DNA of 64,000 nucleotides from Microcoleus sp. FACHB-1515 (lineage in GTDB: Bacteria; Cyanobacteriota; Cyanobacteriia; Elainellales; Elainellaceae): NCBI RefSeq assembly GCF_014696105.1, contig NZ_JACJPO010000008.1, positions 1-64,000 of the forward strand, written 5' to 3'. Below, piece after piece: positions 54,960 through 64,000 of the stretch. Under the pieces are notes generated by a model. That model was not told where the DNA came from. It searched no databases and saw only the letters and a program-made list of their open reading frames with translations. Position 1 is the first letter of the stretch. Each line of letters begins with the position of its first letter. The position numbers and the translations under genes are program-made.

Positions 54960-57107
54960 TCACTGTGGTTGATTGCTCGATCGCAGTGCTGCTTCCATCA
55001 GCAGAGTTTGCGCGGCGCGATCGAGTTCATCTTTTGCCGGATGTCGCTGTTTGTAAGACCCATCTGGCTGCAATTCCCAAGCGTGGCGATTGTCTGCCAA
55101 CATCACATCTAATATTTCCTTGAGCCTTTGAGCAACCGTTGGATCTTCGATCGGCGTAATTGCCTCGACGCGGCGATCGAGGTTGCGCGGCATCCAGTCA
55201 GCACTGCCGATATAGAATTCTTCGGCTCCGCCATTGTGAAAGTAAAAAATGCGAGAATGTTCCAAAAATCGTCCAATAATACTGATAACGCGGATGTTCT
55301 CGCTAACGCCTTTAATTCCAGGCTTTAGGCAGCAAATTCCACGCACAATCAAATCGATTTTGACTCCAGCTTGTGACGTTTCATAGAGCGTTTTAATGAT
55401 TAGCGGATCGACCAGCGCATTCATTTTGGCAATGACGTATCCTGAACCAGTTTTTACGTGCTGATCAGCTTCGCGGCGAAGCATTGCAATCATGCGATCG
55501 CGCAAATTCACTGGAGCAACTAGCAGTTTGCGATAGCTATCTTGACGAGTATAGCCTGTCAGGTGGTTGAATAAGTCGGTTAAATCTGCACCCAAATCAT
55601 CGCGGCAGCTAATAATGCCCAAATCCGTGTAAAGCTGAGCAGTTTTGGGATTGTAATTTCCCGTGCCGATGTGAACATAGCGACGTAGTTCTTCGCCTTC
55701 TTGTCGCACAATCAAAATGATTTTTGTATGAGTTTTTAGACCAACTAAACCATAGACAACATGCACACCTGCTTTTTCCAGAAGCTGCGCCCAAGCGATG
55801 TTATTCTCTTCGTCAAATCGCGCTTTCAGTTCAACAAGCGCAACAACTTGCTTGCCATTATTGGCAGCCGCAATCAAGGCATTGACGATCGGATCTCCCG
55901 ATGTGCGATACAGCGTCATCTTAATCGTCAAAACTTTTGGATCATGTGCGGCTTCTGCGATGAATCGCTCAACCGAAGCGTTGAAAGATTCATACGGATG
56001 ATGCACTAGTAAATCGCCGCTGCGAATCATCGAAAAGAAGTCTTCGCCATCGCCTAATGTCGGAGAATCGTAGAGGGAATAGTATTCATCTAGCGATCGC
56101 AACCGCGCTGGAATCACCGGACTCCAAGGTGGGTCTTTCAGGTCAGGTAGAGGCAGCGAAAGCAAACTCATCAAGTCGCGCAGATTAAGCAACCCTTCAA
56201 TCTCATAAAGGTCTTGTTCGGTAAGCTCTAGTTCCTCCGTTAGCGTTTGCCGCGCTTTTTTTGGCATCGTTGATTGCACTTCCAGCCGAATCACAGAACC
56301 CGCTAGCCGAACAGTTCGTAGTTCTTGCTGAATGGCCGAAAGCAAATCGCCTGCTTCGTCTTCTTCAAGCTCCATATACATATCGCGAGTGACGCGAAAC
56401 AGCGAGTAAGATTCGATCGCCATGCCCTTAAATAGCAGCTTTAAGTTATGAGCAATGACCTGTTCGATTGGCACACCTGCCCACACGATCGATCGCTTTT
56501 CTTTCGGCTGAAAATCTGAGAGCGAAATGAATCTGGGTAGGCTGCTGGGAACCTTAACTCGCGCAAAATGAGATTTGCCAGTCGCCGGATCGCGCACGAC
56601 AACTGCTAGGTTCAAACTTAAGTTTGACATCTGCGGAAAGGGATGCCCCGGATCGACTGCCAGCGGTGTCAGAACCGGATAAATACGGCGTTCAAAATAA
56701 TCTTGAAGCGATCGCTGCTGCACCTCATTCAAATCAGCATAGTCAAGTAAATAAACGCCATGCTCAATCAGTTGCGGACGCAACGTTTGAAAATGGCGAT
56801 GCTGTTCGGCCACCATCGGGCGAAGCCGCTGCGCGATCGCCTCAAGCTGTGCCTGTGGCGACAGGCCATCGGGCGGAAATCGATCGATTCCGGCACGAAG
56901 TCGCTGTTTCAGTAAGGCGACGCGCACCATAAAAAATTCATCGAGATTTGAGCTAAAAATGGCGGCAAATTTTAAGCGCTCTAAAAGCGGAGTGCGTGAA
57001 TCGATCGCTTCATGCAAAACCCGCTGGTTAAACTCTAGCCAGCTTAATTCGCGATTGAAGTAATACTGCGGGTCGTTAAGAGCGATCGATTTGTCTTTGG
57101 GCGACAT
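54960..57107 (-). CDS. ppk: Polyphosphate kinase 1
   Basis: 715 residues from ATG 57107 (MSPKDKSIALNDPQYYFNREL), chosen because the 63 upstream residues of the longer frame are Cys-rich and unlike the family. Motifs: SNLDEFFMVRVA, HPYESFNASVERFI, and the autophosphorylated histidine in YVHIGTGNYN. It reversibly makes polyphosphate from ATP. Located upstream of 2-hydroxyacid dehydrogenase and an ABC binding protein on the same strand. Together with the SphS/SphR-like pair it points to active phosphate storage. Confidence 0.96.
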   Translation of the reverse strand: MSPKDKSIALNDPQYYFNRELSWLEFNQRVLHEAIDSRTPLLERLKFAAIFSSNLDEFFMVRVALLKQRLRAGIDRFPPDGLSPQAQLEAIAQRLRPMVAEQHRHFQTLRPQLIEHGVYLLDYADLNEVQQRSLQDYFERRIYPVLTPLAVDPGHPFPQMSNLSLNLAVVVRDPATGKSHFARVKVPSSLPRFISLSDFQPKEKRSIVWAGVPIEQVIAHNLKLLFKGMAIESYSLFRVTRDMYMELEEDEAGDLLSAIQQELRTVRLAGSVIRLEVQSTMPKKARQTLTEELELTEQDLYEIEGLLNLRDLMSLLSLPLPDLKDPPWSPVIPARLRSLDEYYSLYDSPTLGDGEDFFSMIRSGDLLVHHPYESFNASVERFIAEAAHDPKVLTIKMTLYRTSGDPIVNALIAAANNGKQVVALVELKARFDEENNIAWAQLLEKAGVHVVYGLVGLKTHTKIILIVRQEGEELRRYVHIGTGNYNPKTAQLYTDLGIISCRDDLGADLTDLFNHLTGYTRQDSYRKLLVAPVNLRDRMIAMLRREADQHVKTGSGYVIAKMNALVDPLIIKTLYETSQAGVKIDLIVRGICCLKPGIKGVSENIRVISIIGRFLEHSRIFYFHNGGAEEFYIGSADWMPRNLDRRVEAITPIEDPTVAQRLKEILDVMLADNRHAWELQPDGSYKQRHPAKDELDRAAQTLLMEAALRSSNQPQ

Positions 57108-57235
57108 TGGAGCTTCCACACACTGCTTCAGATGCTCGCAAAAAAGCAGCCGATCCGTCAGTTCACTGCAACACATCGACGTGTGACAGGTTTCCGAAAC
57201 GCTGCTTTTTTGCAATCTACTATTCAGTGTAGAAC

Positions 57236-58870
57236 TTAGATTGATTCGGCTCGAATATCGCGGGGTAGATAATCTGTGCCGCGCTTGTTGGCACAAAAGC
57301 CGATGTCAACGCTTTGATTGGGCGCGATCGATCGCGCCCAATCTGGCGGCGTAACGGTGTAGCGGCTTTCCTGCGGCGTAAAGCTGCCGTTCCAGCTTTG
57401 CGAAATGTCGGCCTGATTCATTGTGAAGCGCAATCGCCAGTTGTTGATCGATCGATTGCTGCCGTTCACCACACGAAAGCTGACGCAAAATCCAGCCTGC
57501 CAGTCAGACTGCACTTGAAATTCAGTTTGCAGCGAGGCCGAAGCTTCGATCGAACTGGGCTGAGCGATCGGGGTTGGCGTGGAAGTCGGCGTTGCAGCCG
57601 GAGTTGGACTTGGCGCTGTGACCGGAGTGGGAGTGGGTGATGCAATGGCGATCGGTGTTCCTCCCGGCAGTAGGGTACTCAGGAGGGCTTGCTTGGGAGC
57701 GTCAACCGTGTGCCAGTCGTCCATCAGAATGCCTCCTGTGTCGCGGCTGTTCGGATTCCAGCTCCAGTAGGCAAAGCTGAGGCGGTTTTGGCGAATGAAA
57801 TCAACGAGCTTCCGCTGCCAGCGACCTTCAGCCGACTGTTCATCGACCTGCCGCCCACCAAATTCACCGATTAAAACTGGGGCAATGCGATCGCGAGCAA
57901 TAAAGAAAAATCCGGTTTCCCAGCGCTGAAGCAAATTTCCGGGAAAATCCGGTTCGGAAAACCAAGGCTGCGGGAAAACACCGGGGCCGTATTCGTGCGG
58001 AGAGTATACGAGTTTTCCCGGTCGATCGAGCCGGACGGGAAATTGGCGCACGCCTTCTAGATTGCCGCCCATCCAGTGTGTCGCCAGTCGTTGACCGGGG
58101 ACGTTGTTCTCGACGCCTTCCACGACAATTAGCCAGTTCGGATTAACCTCTAGAATTGCGTTTCCGGCTCGTTCTGCGGCCAGTCGCCAATCGGTTGCCC
58201 GATCGCCCGTCCCCCAACTGGCTCGCCCGTGTGGTTCGTTTTTCAAGTCTGCACCGATTACGTTGTGATGGTTGCGGTAGCGATCGGCCAGCATTGTCCA
58301 GGTGTTAATCCAGTCTTCTTCGGTGAAGCCTTCGCCGTACCAAAGTTCCGGAATTTCGGCGTAGGTAATCTGGTGATTGTCCAGCAAGATCATCAAGCCT
58401 TGGCGATCGGCTTCTTCGATAATTAGATCCATCACTTCCAGCGGCGTTTTCCCTTGCAGATCGGCATTGCTGCCGATTGCAAAATCAACGCCGCGAATTG
58501 AATTCGATCGCAGCGTTTGCAGCGCGAACGGCAGGCGAATAAAGTTGTAGCCAAGCTGCTTAATTTGCGCCAGCATTTCCTTGTAGTCGCGCAGCCAAAG
58601 TCCGTGTGGCACATTCAAATCTGTTTCCATGCCAAACCAGTTGACGCCCTGCAACAAAACAGGACGACGATTGGCGTCGATGATATTCGCGTTTTGGGTC
58701 GAGAGCGGCAGCGGAATTGAAACGGCAGATTCAGCCAGCGTGAGATTGGATTGCCAAGCGAATCCAAGCATTAAGGCAAACGTCATTACACCGATCGAAA
58801 CTTGACGCTGCCAGCGAGTCAGCCGACGCTGCCAAATCTGCATGAATCTATTTTGAGCAGTTGATGACAT
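57236..58870 (-). CDS. Secreted GH5 cellulase-like enzyme with C-terminal CBM2
   Basis: 544 residues. The N-terminus is basic with a hydrophobic segment (VSIGVMTFALMLGFAWQSNL, 24-43), probably a signal peptide. The GH5 barrel (about 60-390) shows GVNWFGMET, LGYNFIRLPF, acid/base Glu in GADLKNEPHG and nucleophile Glu in VLIGEFGGRQ, so both catalytic residues are present. A Pro-Thr linker (about 405-440) leads to a CBM2-type domain (445-544) with SDWQAGFCVSFRVVN and FTPQESRYTVTPPDW. It would act on cellulose or similar beta-glucan outside the cell. It is monocistronic and lies upstream of ppk on the same strand. Confidence 0.9.
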   Translation of the reverse strand: MSSTAQNRFMQIWQRRLTRWQRQVSIGVMTFALMLGFAWQSNLTLAESAVSIPLPLSTQNANIIDANRRPVLLQGVNWFGMETDLNVPHGLWLRDYKEMLAQIKQLGYNFIRLPFALQTLRSNSIRGVDFAIGSNADLQGKTPLEVMDLIIEEADRQGLMILLDNHQITYAEIPELWYGEGFTEEDWINTWTMLADRYRNHHNVIGADLKNEPHGRASWGTGDRATDWRLAAERAGNAILEVNPNWLIVVEGVENNVPGQRLATHWMGGNLEGVRQFPVRLDRPGKLVYSPHEYGPGVFPQPWFSEPDFPGNLLQRWETGFFFIARDRIAPVLIGEFGGRQVDEQSAEGRWQRKLVDFIRQNRLSFAYWSWNPNSRDTGGILMDDWHTVDAPKQALLSTLLPGGTPIAIASPTPTPVTAPSPTPAATPTSTPTPIAQPSSIEASASLQTEFQVQSDWQAGFCVSFRVVNGSNRSINNWRLRFTMNQADISQSWNGSFTPQESRYTVTPPDWARSIAPNQSVDIGFCANKRGTDYLPRDIRAESI

Positions 58871-59523
58871 AGTTGCGATCGTCCATGTTGGGTTGAGTCT
58901 CGTAAGCAGTAACCGCCGATTGTGAAGCGCAATTCAATTGCAATTCAATTCATGTCGCAGCTTCACAGCGTTCTAATTGAAATGAGAAATTGCTGGGTTG
59001 ATGCAGAAGCGATCGCCATCGAGTCGAGCAGCCTCTAAATCCTTAATAGACAGATGGAGATGAAGTTTTATTGAAATCACCATAAAGAGGTGATGAATTT
59101 TACTGAATCTCCAAATGGATACTGCTTCAGTCTTCACAAGATCGATCGCCGCTTTCCTGGACGCTTGACGGCTTTAGAAGTGCCTGATATTTTATTTTTC
59201 CATCTAAAAAATAATCTCTTATTTTTTTCCACAACGCTGATGGTGTAAGACTTTGAGGCTGAGTTTCGGTTGCAAGCTTCAATCAATAAAAAACTTTATA
59301 CCCTCTTCAAGCTAAATCTTGGGTCTTCATTAAATCCATACGCTAAATCACGGAAGGGCAGATTAACTTGAATACAGGAAGTAAATCTACTGAGCACTTC
59401 AGTAGATCTCACGAAATGCTCGATCTCGCTGGGTTCGCTAGTGAAATAATCCATTCGCGATCGACCATTTGTTTCATCTACCCTTGCGAGTTTTCCTTGT
59501 CGTTCTTGAGTAAGAGAAGCATT
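58871..59523. other. AT-rich intergenic region, nothing recognised
   Basis: About 650 bases between the divergent GH5 gene and the 265-aa gene. The part 59190-59380 is notably AT-rich (runs of A and T) and must carry the promoters. A frame extending the downstream gene to 59368 exists, but it has no signal-peptide logic. I see no RNA, terminator or repeat. Confidence 0.35.
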
Positions 59524-60321
59524 ATGAGCCTTTCCCGTTGCTTGCTTTCATCCGCTGTTTTAGCTGGAACCGTTTTCTGCGGCATGACCCTTCCCCTGGC
59601 TGCTTTTGGCTCTAAGCCTGTGACGATTCAGCTTGAGGAAAAGCCTGTGTTTGTTGGACAAGTCGAAGAGTTTGCTGCTCCTTATATTGGCCTTGCTACT
59701 GCGATTAGCTTGGCTGCTGGCGCGGCCAGTCTTGCAACCTCTGGCTGGAGACAATCTTCGCGCAAGCTCAGCCAAACCGAAACGCAAATGTCCACGCTCA
59801 AGCAGCAATTGAGCGAAAAAGAAGCGCTGATTGAAGACATCAAGTTTTCACAGCAACGCCTCAGCACCTCAGGTCTAGAGTTGTTCTTGCAAGAAGATGA
59901 AAGCCCGTTGCCCACCGTGCTGCCCGTGAGCCAGTCGGCAACGCCTGTCGCAACCGCACAAGACGCTACCTCCTACATGGTGATCAATGCAGAGCAGCCC
60001 CAGCAAGCAGCAAATGCTGGCCTGCTGACGCTCAATGCAGAACCGCAATCGATCGACTCGGCTCCTGCCGTGAAGCAGCCTGCCATGAATGCGGCGCAGT
60101 TGCAGGCGATGAGCGCACTCGCCTCAGCCCAAGCCTTTGCAGGTTTTGCGCGATCGACCCAAACTGCTACTCCTGCGGTTCAACCGGAAGACACAGTCCA
60201 GCTTCAAGAGCTGATGGCGCATCTCAAGCAGGTGATGGCGCAGGTCGAGCGGATGCAGATCGGGTCGAGTGCTTCTCAGGCAAGCAGCCCTGCTTGGCAG
60301 CAGCAACGGCTCGCCTCCTAG
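59524..60321 (+). CDS. Exported coiled-coil protein of unknown function
   Basis: 265 residues from ATG 59524 (MSLSRCLLSSAVLAG); the longer frame is unlikely because only this start gives a signal peptide (cleaved around AAFG-SK). A Gly/Ala-rich membrane-like segment (YIGLATAISLAAGAASLA, about 53-70) is followed by a coiled coil (SQTETQMSTLKQQLSEKEA, 82-115) and an Ala/Gln/Pro-rich tail. A periplasmic or envelope role is likely; no family is recognised. It is convergent with the lipoprotein gene. Confidence 0.75.
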   Translation: MSLSRCLLSSAVLAGTVFCGMTLPLAAFGSKPVTIQLEEKPVFVGQVEEFAAPYIGLATAISLAAGAASLATSGWRQSSRKLSQTETQMSTLKQQLSEKEALIEDIKFSQQRLSTSGLELFLQEDESPLPTVLPVSQSATPVATAQDATSYMVINAEQPQQAANAGLLTLNAEPQSIDSAPAVKQPAMNAAQLQAMSALASAQAFAGFARSTQTATPAVQPEDTVQLQELMAHLKQVMAQVERMQIGSSASQASSPAWQQQRLAS

Positions 60322-60331
60322 TGACGGTGCT

Positions 60332-61024
60332 TCACTGTAACCGTTGGTCAGGGCGTAGTGGAGCATCCGTTTTGCTCCAAGGTTGGTCTCGATCGATCGT
60401 TTGCTCAACGGGTTTACCGCTGGTGCGCGGAGCAGCCGCAGGTGTCGGCGCAGGTGGAGCAGTGCGACCGCTCGGCAACGGCACGTTCACTTGTCTGCTG
60501 GCTTCGAGATACAGTTCACCGTCGGTTGTAAAGCGCACCAGCGATGCTTGTGTAGCGTCGTCTTCTGCTTCAACTTGGTCTCTCAATCCTGCTGGCTGAT
60601 TGGCCGGATCAAGCGTGGCGAGAAAGGTCACGGTTGCTGCCGGATCAGCAGGAGTAGACAGTCCGCTAAGCTGCCAGCTTTCCTGCAAGCGGCCATCCGG
60701 AGCAGGCTGCCACAAATTCAAATCCGCTTGCCAACTGCCCTGCTCAACAACCGCATATTGGCGATCGAGAATTGCATAAACAGGTGTTTCTGTCGACTCA
60801 AAGTCGCGAATTGCCGTTACCGTGATTCGCGTTTCGTTTGGCAAAGTTGTATTGCCGGAAACCACATACGCGCCTGGTCTGCCAGTGGCTTGCGCCTGCC
60901 GAATCGAAAGTTCTACCGAAGCTGTGTTCCGTTCGATCGCCGTACAGCTTGTGCAGAACACGATCGCCAGCAGCAATAAGAGCGAGGCAAGCTGACGGTA
61001 ACGTGAGCGAAGAGTTGTCTGCAT
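60332..61024 (-). CDS. Envelope lipoprotein of unknown function
   Basis: 230 residues. LLLLLAIVFCTSC provides a lipobox (Cys near 27), so it is a lipoprotein. The core (about 50-190) is beta-rich with GAYVVSGNTTLPNETRITV, a typical Ig-like opening, and the tail is Pro-rich and hydrophilic. The function is unknown. It is convergent with the coiled-coil protein and 267 bases from the next gene upstream. Confidence 0.75.
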   Translation of the reverse strand: MQTTLRSRYRQLASLLLLLAIVFCTSCTAIERNTASVELSIRQAQATGRPGAYVVSGNTTLPNETRITVTAIRDFESTETPVYAILDRQYAVVEQGSWQADLNLWQPAPDGRLQESWQLSGLSTPADPAATVTFLATLDPANQPAGLRDQVEAEDDATQASLVRFTTDGELYLEASRQVNVPLPSGRTAPPAPTPAAAPRTSGKPVEQTIDRDQPWSKTDAPLRPDQRLQ

Positions 61025-61291
61025 AACTAAGCAATTGTGGTAGGGTTTAATCGCTGAAATGGCCGCGATGGGTTTAGTCTAGCTGGATGATTCTAGCTCT
61101 AGCATCTCAGTATTCATCGCCTCATATTTAAATCAGGAAGATCACTGGGTGACCGTTGACGATCAAGGCGAAATCGTCTAGACAGGAAGCGGCGATTAAT
61201 TGCAGCGAACCGAATTGAGCGGATTGTTCCGCACAAAGCTTCTACCGAACGCGCCTGTATCGCATTGCACTTCATTCATCCATCGAGTTCC

Positions 61292-63469
61292 ATGATCGTG
61301 ACGCCCTCTAGTTCCTGGATCAGGACAATTGCTGCTGCGGCAGCTACAAGTCCTGCTTTCGTCTGCCTAGCACTCATCAGTGCAGCCTCAGCCAATCCGA
61401 CGATCGAGCCGGAGACTCAACCGAACGAGTCAGATGCAACAATTGCTGCTGAAGATACGATCGAGCCGAATGCAGTCGAGTTGAGTGCTGACGTTTCCAC
61501 TCCGGCTACACCGACTGCCGCGCCAGCCGATGCCCTCGCGTTCGCCCCACCGCCTGTTGCTGCACCTGCTTCTGAGCCGCAGCCTTTACCAATCGCTGCT
61601 GCTCCCAGTGCTGTTGCTCCCCAGATGCCCGCTGCGATCGCGCCTGCCGCTGCTAATCCCAGCGCCCAATTTCAGTTTCGACCGCCTGCCGCTGAGCAGT
61701 TTGTGCCACCTGTAAGCGGGTCGATCGGCGGAACAGCGATGAGCCAAGTGCTGCCTGTGCCCAACGTTGCACCAGCTCCGCTACCTGTTCCCCCCCTACC
61801 TGTTCCGAATGTACCTGCTGCTGGTGTTTCCACACCACTTCCACCTGCTCCCGTCAGCCAGTTCACTGCGCCGACGGCTTATCCATATCCTGGGGTTTAT
61901 CCATATCCGAATCCAGCAGGAGCGATCGCCTATCCTTATGCGCCACCTGCTGCGGCTCCCGCTCCATTCGCCTATCCGTATCCGCCGCAGGTAGCACCTC
62001 CGGCTGCGATCGCTTATCCCTATTCTTCACAGGCAGTCCCGATCGGCTATCCGCCGCAGATGATGGCTCCGATCGCCTATCCCTATTCATATCCGTCTGC
62101 ACCTGCTGCTTATCCCTATTCGATCGCTCCGATTCCAACCGCCTTTCCAACCGCGCCCTCTGCATCGCCCAGTTTTGTTCAGCCGCCTAGCTTTGCACAG
62201 CCTGTCGGTGGCCCAACGCTAACTGCACCCTTTGTGCAGACACCAGCACCCTTTGCTCAGTCGCCAGTTGTTCCACCTACTCCGGTTGCACCTTTTCCTC
62301 AAACTCCAATTGGTTCGTTTCCCCAGTTTCCTCAAGCACCTTTTCCTCAAGCTCCGACTGGTTCGTTTCCTCAAGCACCTTTTCCTCAAGCTCCAACACC
62401 CTTTCCCCAAGCTCCGACTGCGCCACCTGCTCCAGTTCCGATTGTTCAACAGCCGATCGCACCTTCTACGCAGCCGATCATCGACAGTTCTGCGGTAACA
62501 CCGCCTTCCCTGAGACTGCAAGGCGTGTATCTGTTGCAGGGCGATGAATCTTCGGCACGGGCAAGGCTGACTGCGGTGTATCCGCTCACGCCGAACTTGC
62601 TGTTTGGTGGGTCGGTCGATTTAACCGAGGGCGAGGCGTTTGCAGATTCGCAAACTGAAGGCCTGAGCTTGAATGAACTGTATCTTGCTGCCTCACTGCC
62701 AAACTTGCCGAATCTGCGGTTTGTGATTGGACAGCTTGATTTGACTTCTTATTTCGATCGCAACAGCTTTGCCAAAGACGGAGCCAGCCAGTTTTTCAAT
62801 CCGATCTTTCAAACCAATCCGGCGTTGAGCGCAGCGGCGATCGGGTCACGTCCCGGTGTGCTGGTTAACTGGAGCTTGAACGACAATCTTGAAGCTCGTG
62901 CTGCCGCTTTCTCATCAAGTCGCAGCATCGGGGATTTTCAGCTTGACGGCTTTGCAGGCGAAATTGGAGCGCGTTTTGGCAATGCAATTATTCGCGGCAC
63001 TTACACGTCGGGGCGCGATGCCGGGTCAGACAGCGGCTTCAACCAAATTTTTGGCCTCGATCGCGGTAACGGACAGTTTGGCATTGACGAAAACGATCGC
63101 GAAGAATCTTACGGCGTGAATGCGGAAGTCTTCATTCCCGAATTGAGTCTCGGCTTGTTTGGACGCTACGGCCACTATGAAAATCGCGATTTGGGCGAAG
63201 GCGGCGACACGTTCAGTGCAGGCTTAACCTTCCTGGATGTGTTCAGCCAAAACGATCGCCTCGGTCTCGCTTATGGACGTGCTTTGTCGAATGAGCAACT
63301 GCGCCGCGAGCAAGACGAGCGCACGCCCGATGTTTTAGAACTGTTCTACGATTTTCGCGCTTTACCGAATCTGAACTTGGGCTTCAGCGTTCAGCAGCGC
63401 GACGAATTTTCAGAAACCATTTTGGGAGTCCGGGTTCGATCGGAATTTGATGTCACTCCGGGGAGATAG
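61292..63469 (+). CDS. Outer-membrane porin-like protein with Tyr/Pro-rich N-terminal half
   Basis: 725 residues from ATG 61292. The signal peptide ends near SAASA-NP (about 36). Residues about 40-410 are low-complexity: Ala/Pro-rich, then a (A)YPYP repeat array (about 195-290) and FPQAP repeats (340-390). The C-terminal ~310 residues have the alternating pattern of an OprB-type beta-barrel (LRLQGVYLLQGDESSARARL, LRFVIGQLDLTSYFDRNSF, LGVRVRSEFDV at the end), like cyanobacterial SLH-less porin domains. The YPYP array might bind peptidoglycan or stack as a surface fibre. The next gene follows after five bases. Confidence 0.8.
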   Translation: MIVTPSSSWIRTIAAAAATSPAFVCLALISAASANPTIEPETQPNESDATIAAEDTIEPNAVELSADVSTPATPTAAPADALAFAPPPVAAPASEPQPLPIAAAPSAVAPQMPAAIAPAAANPSAQFQFRPPAAEQFVPPVSGSIGGTAMSQVLPVPNVAPAPLPVPPLPVPNVPAAGVSTPLPPAPVSQFTAPTAYPYPGVYPYPNPAGAIAYPYAPPAAAPAPFAYPYPPQVAPPAAIAYPYSSQAVPIGYPPQMMAPIAYPYSYPSAPAAYPYSIAPIPTAFPTAPSASPSFVQPPSFAQPVGGPTLTAPFVQTPAPFAQSPVVPPTPVAPFPQTPIGSFPQFPQAPFPQAPTGSFPQAPFPQAPTPFPQAPTAPPAPVPIVQQPIAPSTQPIIDSSAVTPPSLRLQGVYLLQGDESSARARLTAVYPLTPNLLFGGSVDLTEGEAFADSQTEGLSLNELYLAASLPNLPNLRFVIGQLDLTSYFDRNSFAKDGASQFFNPIFQTNPALSAAAIGSRPGVLVNWSLNDNLEARAAAFSSSRSIGDFQLDGFAGEIGARFGNAIIRGTYTSGRDAGSDSGFNQIFGLDRGNGQFGIDENDREESYGVNAEVFIPELSLGLFGRYGHYENRDLGEGGDTFSAGLTFLDVFSQNDRLGLAYGRALSNEQLRREQDERTPDVLELFYDFRALPNLNLGFSVQQRDEFSETILGVRVRSEFDVTPGR

Positions 63470-63474
63470 CCAAG

Positions 63475-64000
63475 ATGAAAAGATCTAGGCACATTTGGAG
63501 CAGTTTGATTGGCATCGCGCTATTGGGCACTCCGACGATCGCGCTGCTGCCGCTGCCTGCGATCGCGCAGACCGTCCCAACCGTGATTCGTCAAGCCTAC
63601 ACGCTGCTCGGTCAAGGCTTGGTGAACCAGGCGATCGGCATTTTCGAGCGAGCAGTTCGCCAATATCCGCAGTCCACTGAAGCCCGACTTGGCTTAGCAA
63701 TTTCATATCGTCGTGCCGGACGCGATGCCGATGCGTTTGCGGCCTATCAACGAGTCCTAGAAGTTGATCCGAACAATCGACTGGCACTATTAAGTATCGG
63801 TGTGTTGGGCGGATTTCGTGCGGAATGGCAAAATCGCGGCATTGAAGCGCTGAACGTGCTGCTGCGGCAGAATCCGAACGATACGGAAGCGCTGGCGCAA
63901 CGCGCGTTGCTGTTCGGCTATCAGGGTCGATTTGGGGAAGCGATCGCTGACTACCAAATCGTTCTGCAAAACAATCCGACGCCCGAAGCAATTTTAGGCG
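63475..64000 (+). CDS. Exported TPR-repeat protein (cut by the window end)
   Basis: At least 175 residues from ATG 63475, with GGGGAG ten bases upstream and only five bases after the porin gene, so they are one operon. Signal peptide MKRSRHIWSSLIGIALLG... to AIA-Q at about 32. Tetratricopeptide repeats follow (AYTLLGQGLVNQAIGIFERA, AYQRVLEVDPNNRLALLS, and ALLFGYQGRFGEAIADYQ). A periplasmic scaffold for the porin or assembly of a surface layer is an inference; the remainder lies beyond the window. Confidence 0.85.
   Translation, partial: MKRSRHIWSSLIGIALLGTPTIALLPLPAIAQTVPTVIRQAYTLLGQGLVNQAIGIFERAVRQYPQSTEARLGLAISYRRAGRDADAFAAYQRVLEVDPNNRLALLSIGVLGGFRAEWQNRGIEALNVLLRQNPNDTEALAQRALLFGYQGRFGEAIADYQIVLQNNPTPEAILG

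Overview
The window is cyanobacterial chromosome. GCGATCGC (HIP1) octamers occur throughout. Oxygenic-photosynthesis and cyanobacterial marker genes are present: psbV, a psbV2-like paralogue, petE, chlD, crtH, the cyanobacterial-type gshA, futA-like iron binding protein, sphR/sphS-like pair, sigF-like sigma factor, SLH protein and a cyanobacteriochrome histidine kinase. The style of the repeats and the gene set fit a filamentous or Leptolyngbya-like lineage, but the species cannot be fixed from this sequence.

Region 1-6295 is the right end of an integrative element inserted at the 3' end of a tRNA(CAU) gene. Next to the tRNA come a tyrosine integrase, an Xis-like small protein and a primase-helicase whose 3' third carries ten TATTCAAC octamers and two dyads (a likely replication origin). 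Beyond these are a zinc-ribbon microprotein, an unknown protein, a leader with a strong terminator, a twin-palindrome operator, a divergent XRE regulator, and small unknown genes including a helically phased TGTGCG array. This layout resembles phage satellites and tycheposon-like elements; the left end lies outside the window.

Region 6300-37700 is core chromosome: LysM/M23 cell-wall hydrolase, trmL, gshA, HAD phosphatase, methyltransferase, DUF72, photoreceptor kinase, iron binding protein, carB, bioB, SLH protein, a three-gene membrane-protein operon, M15-type peptidase, phosphate-type two-component system, psbV-psbV2-petE, BI-1 protein, sigF, chlD, methyltransferase and nudC.

Region 37776-40467 is a small accessory locus. 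It holds a candidate structured RNA on the minus strand and a two-gene operon encoding a restriction-nuclease-like domain fused to a ParA ATPase, followed by a ParB-like protein with a Rho_N/SAP-like tail. I regard this operon as the best candidate for an undescribed system.

Region 40494-64000 returns to core and envelope functions: crtH, GNAT, a zinc-ribbon/pseudokinase/PP2C phosphatase, S41 protease, ispG, RTX-like protein, tgt, ChaB-like, glutathione peroxidase, ABC binding protein, 2-hydroxyacid dehydrogenase, ppk, a GH5-CBM2 cellulase-like enzyme, envelope proteins, an OprB-like porin and a TPR protein cut by the window end.

Three families of small dispersed repeats cut across the core region: a 30-bp element inserted in frame in four genes, a ~150-bp intergenic repeat in two copies, and a CCCCTAAATCCCCC-type element, one copy of which is a MITE-like inverted repeat that supplies a stop codon.
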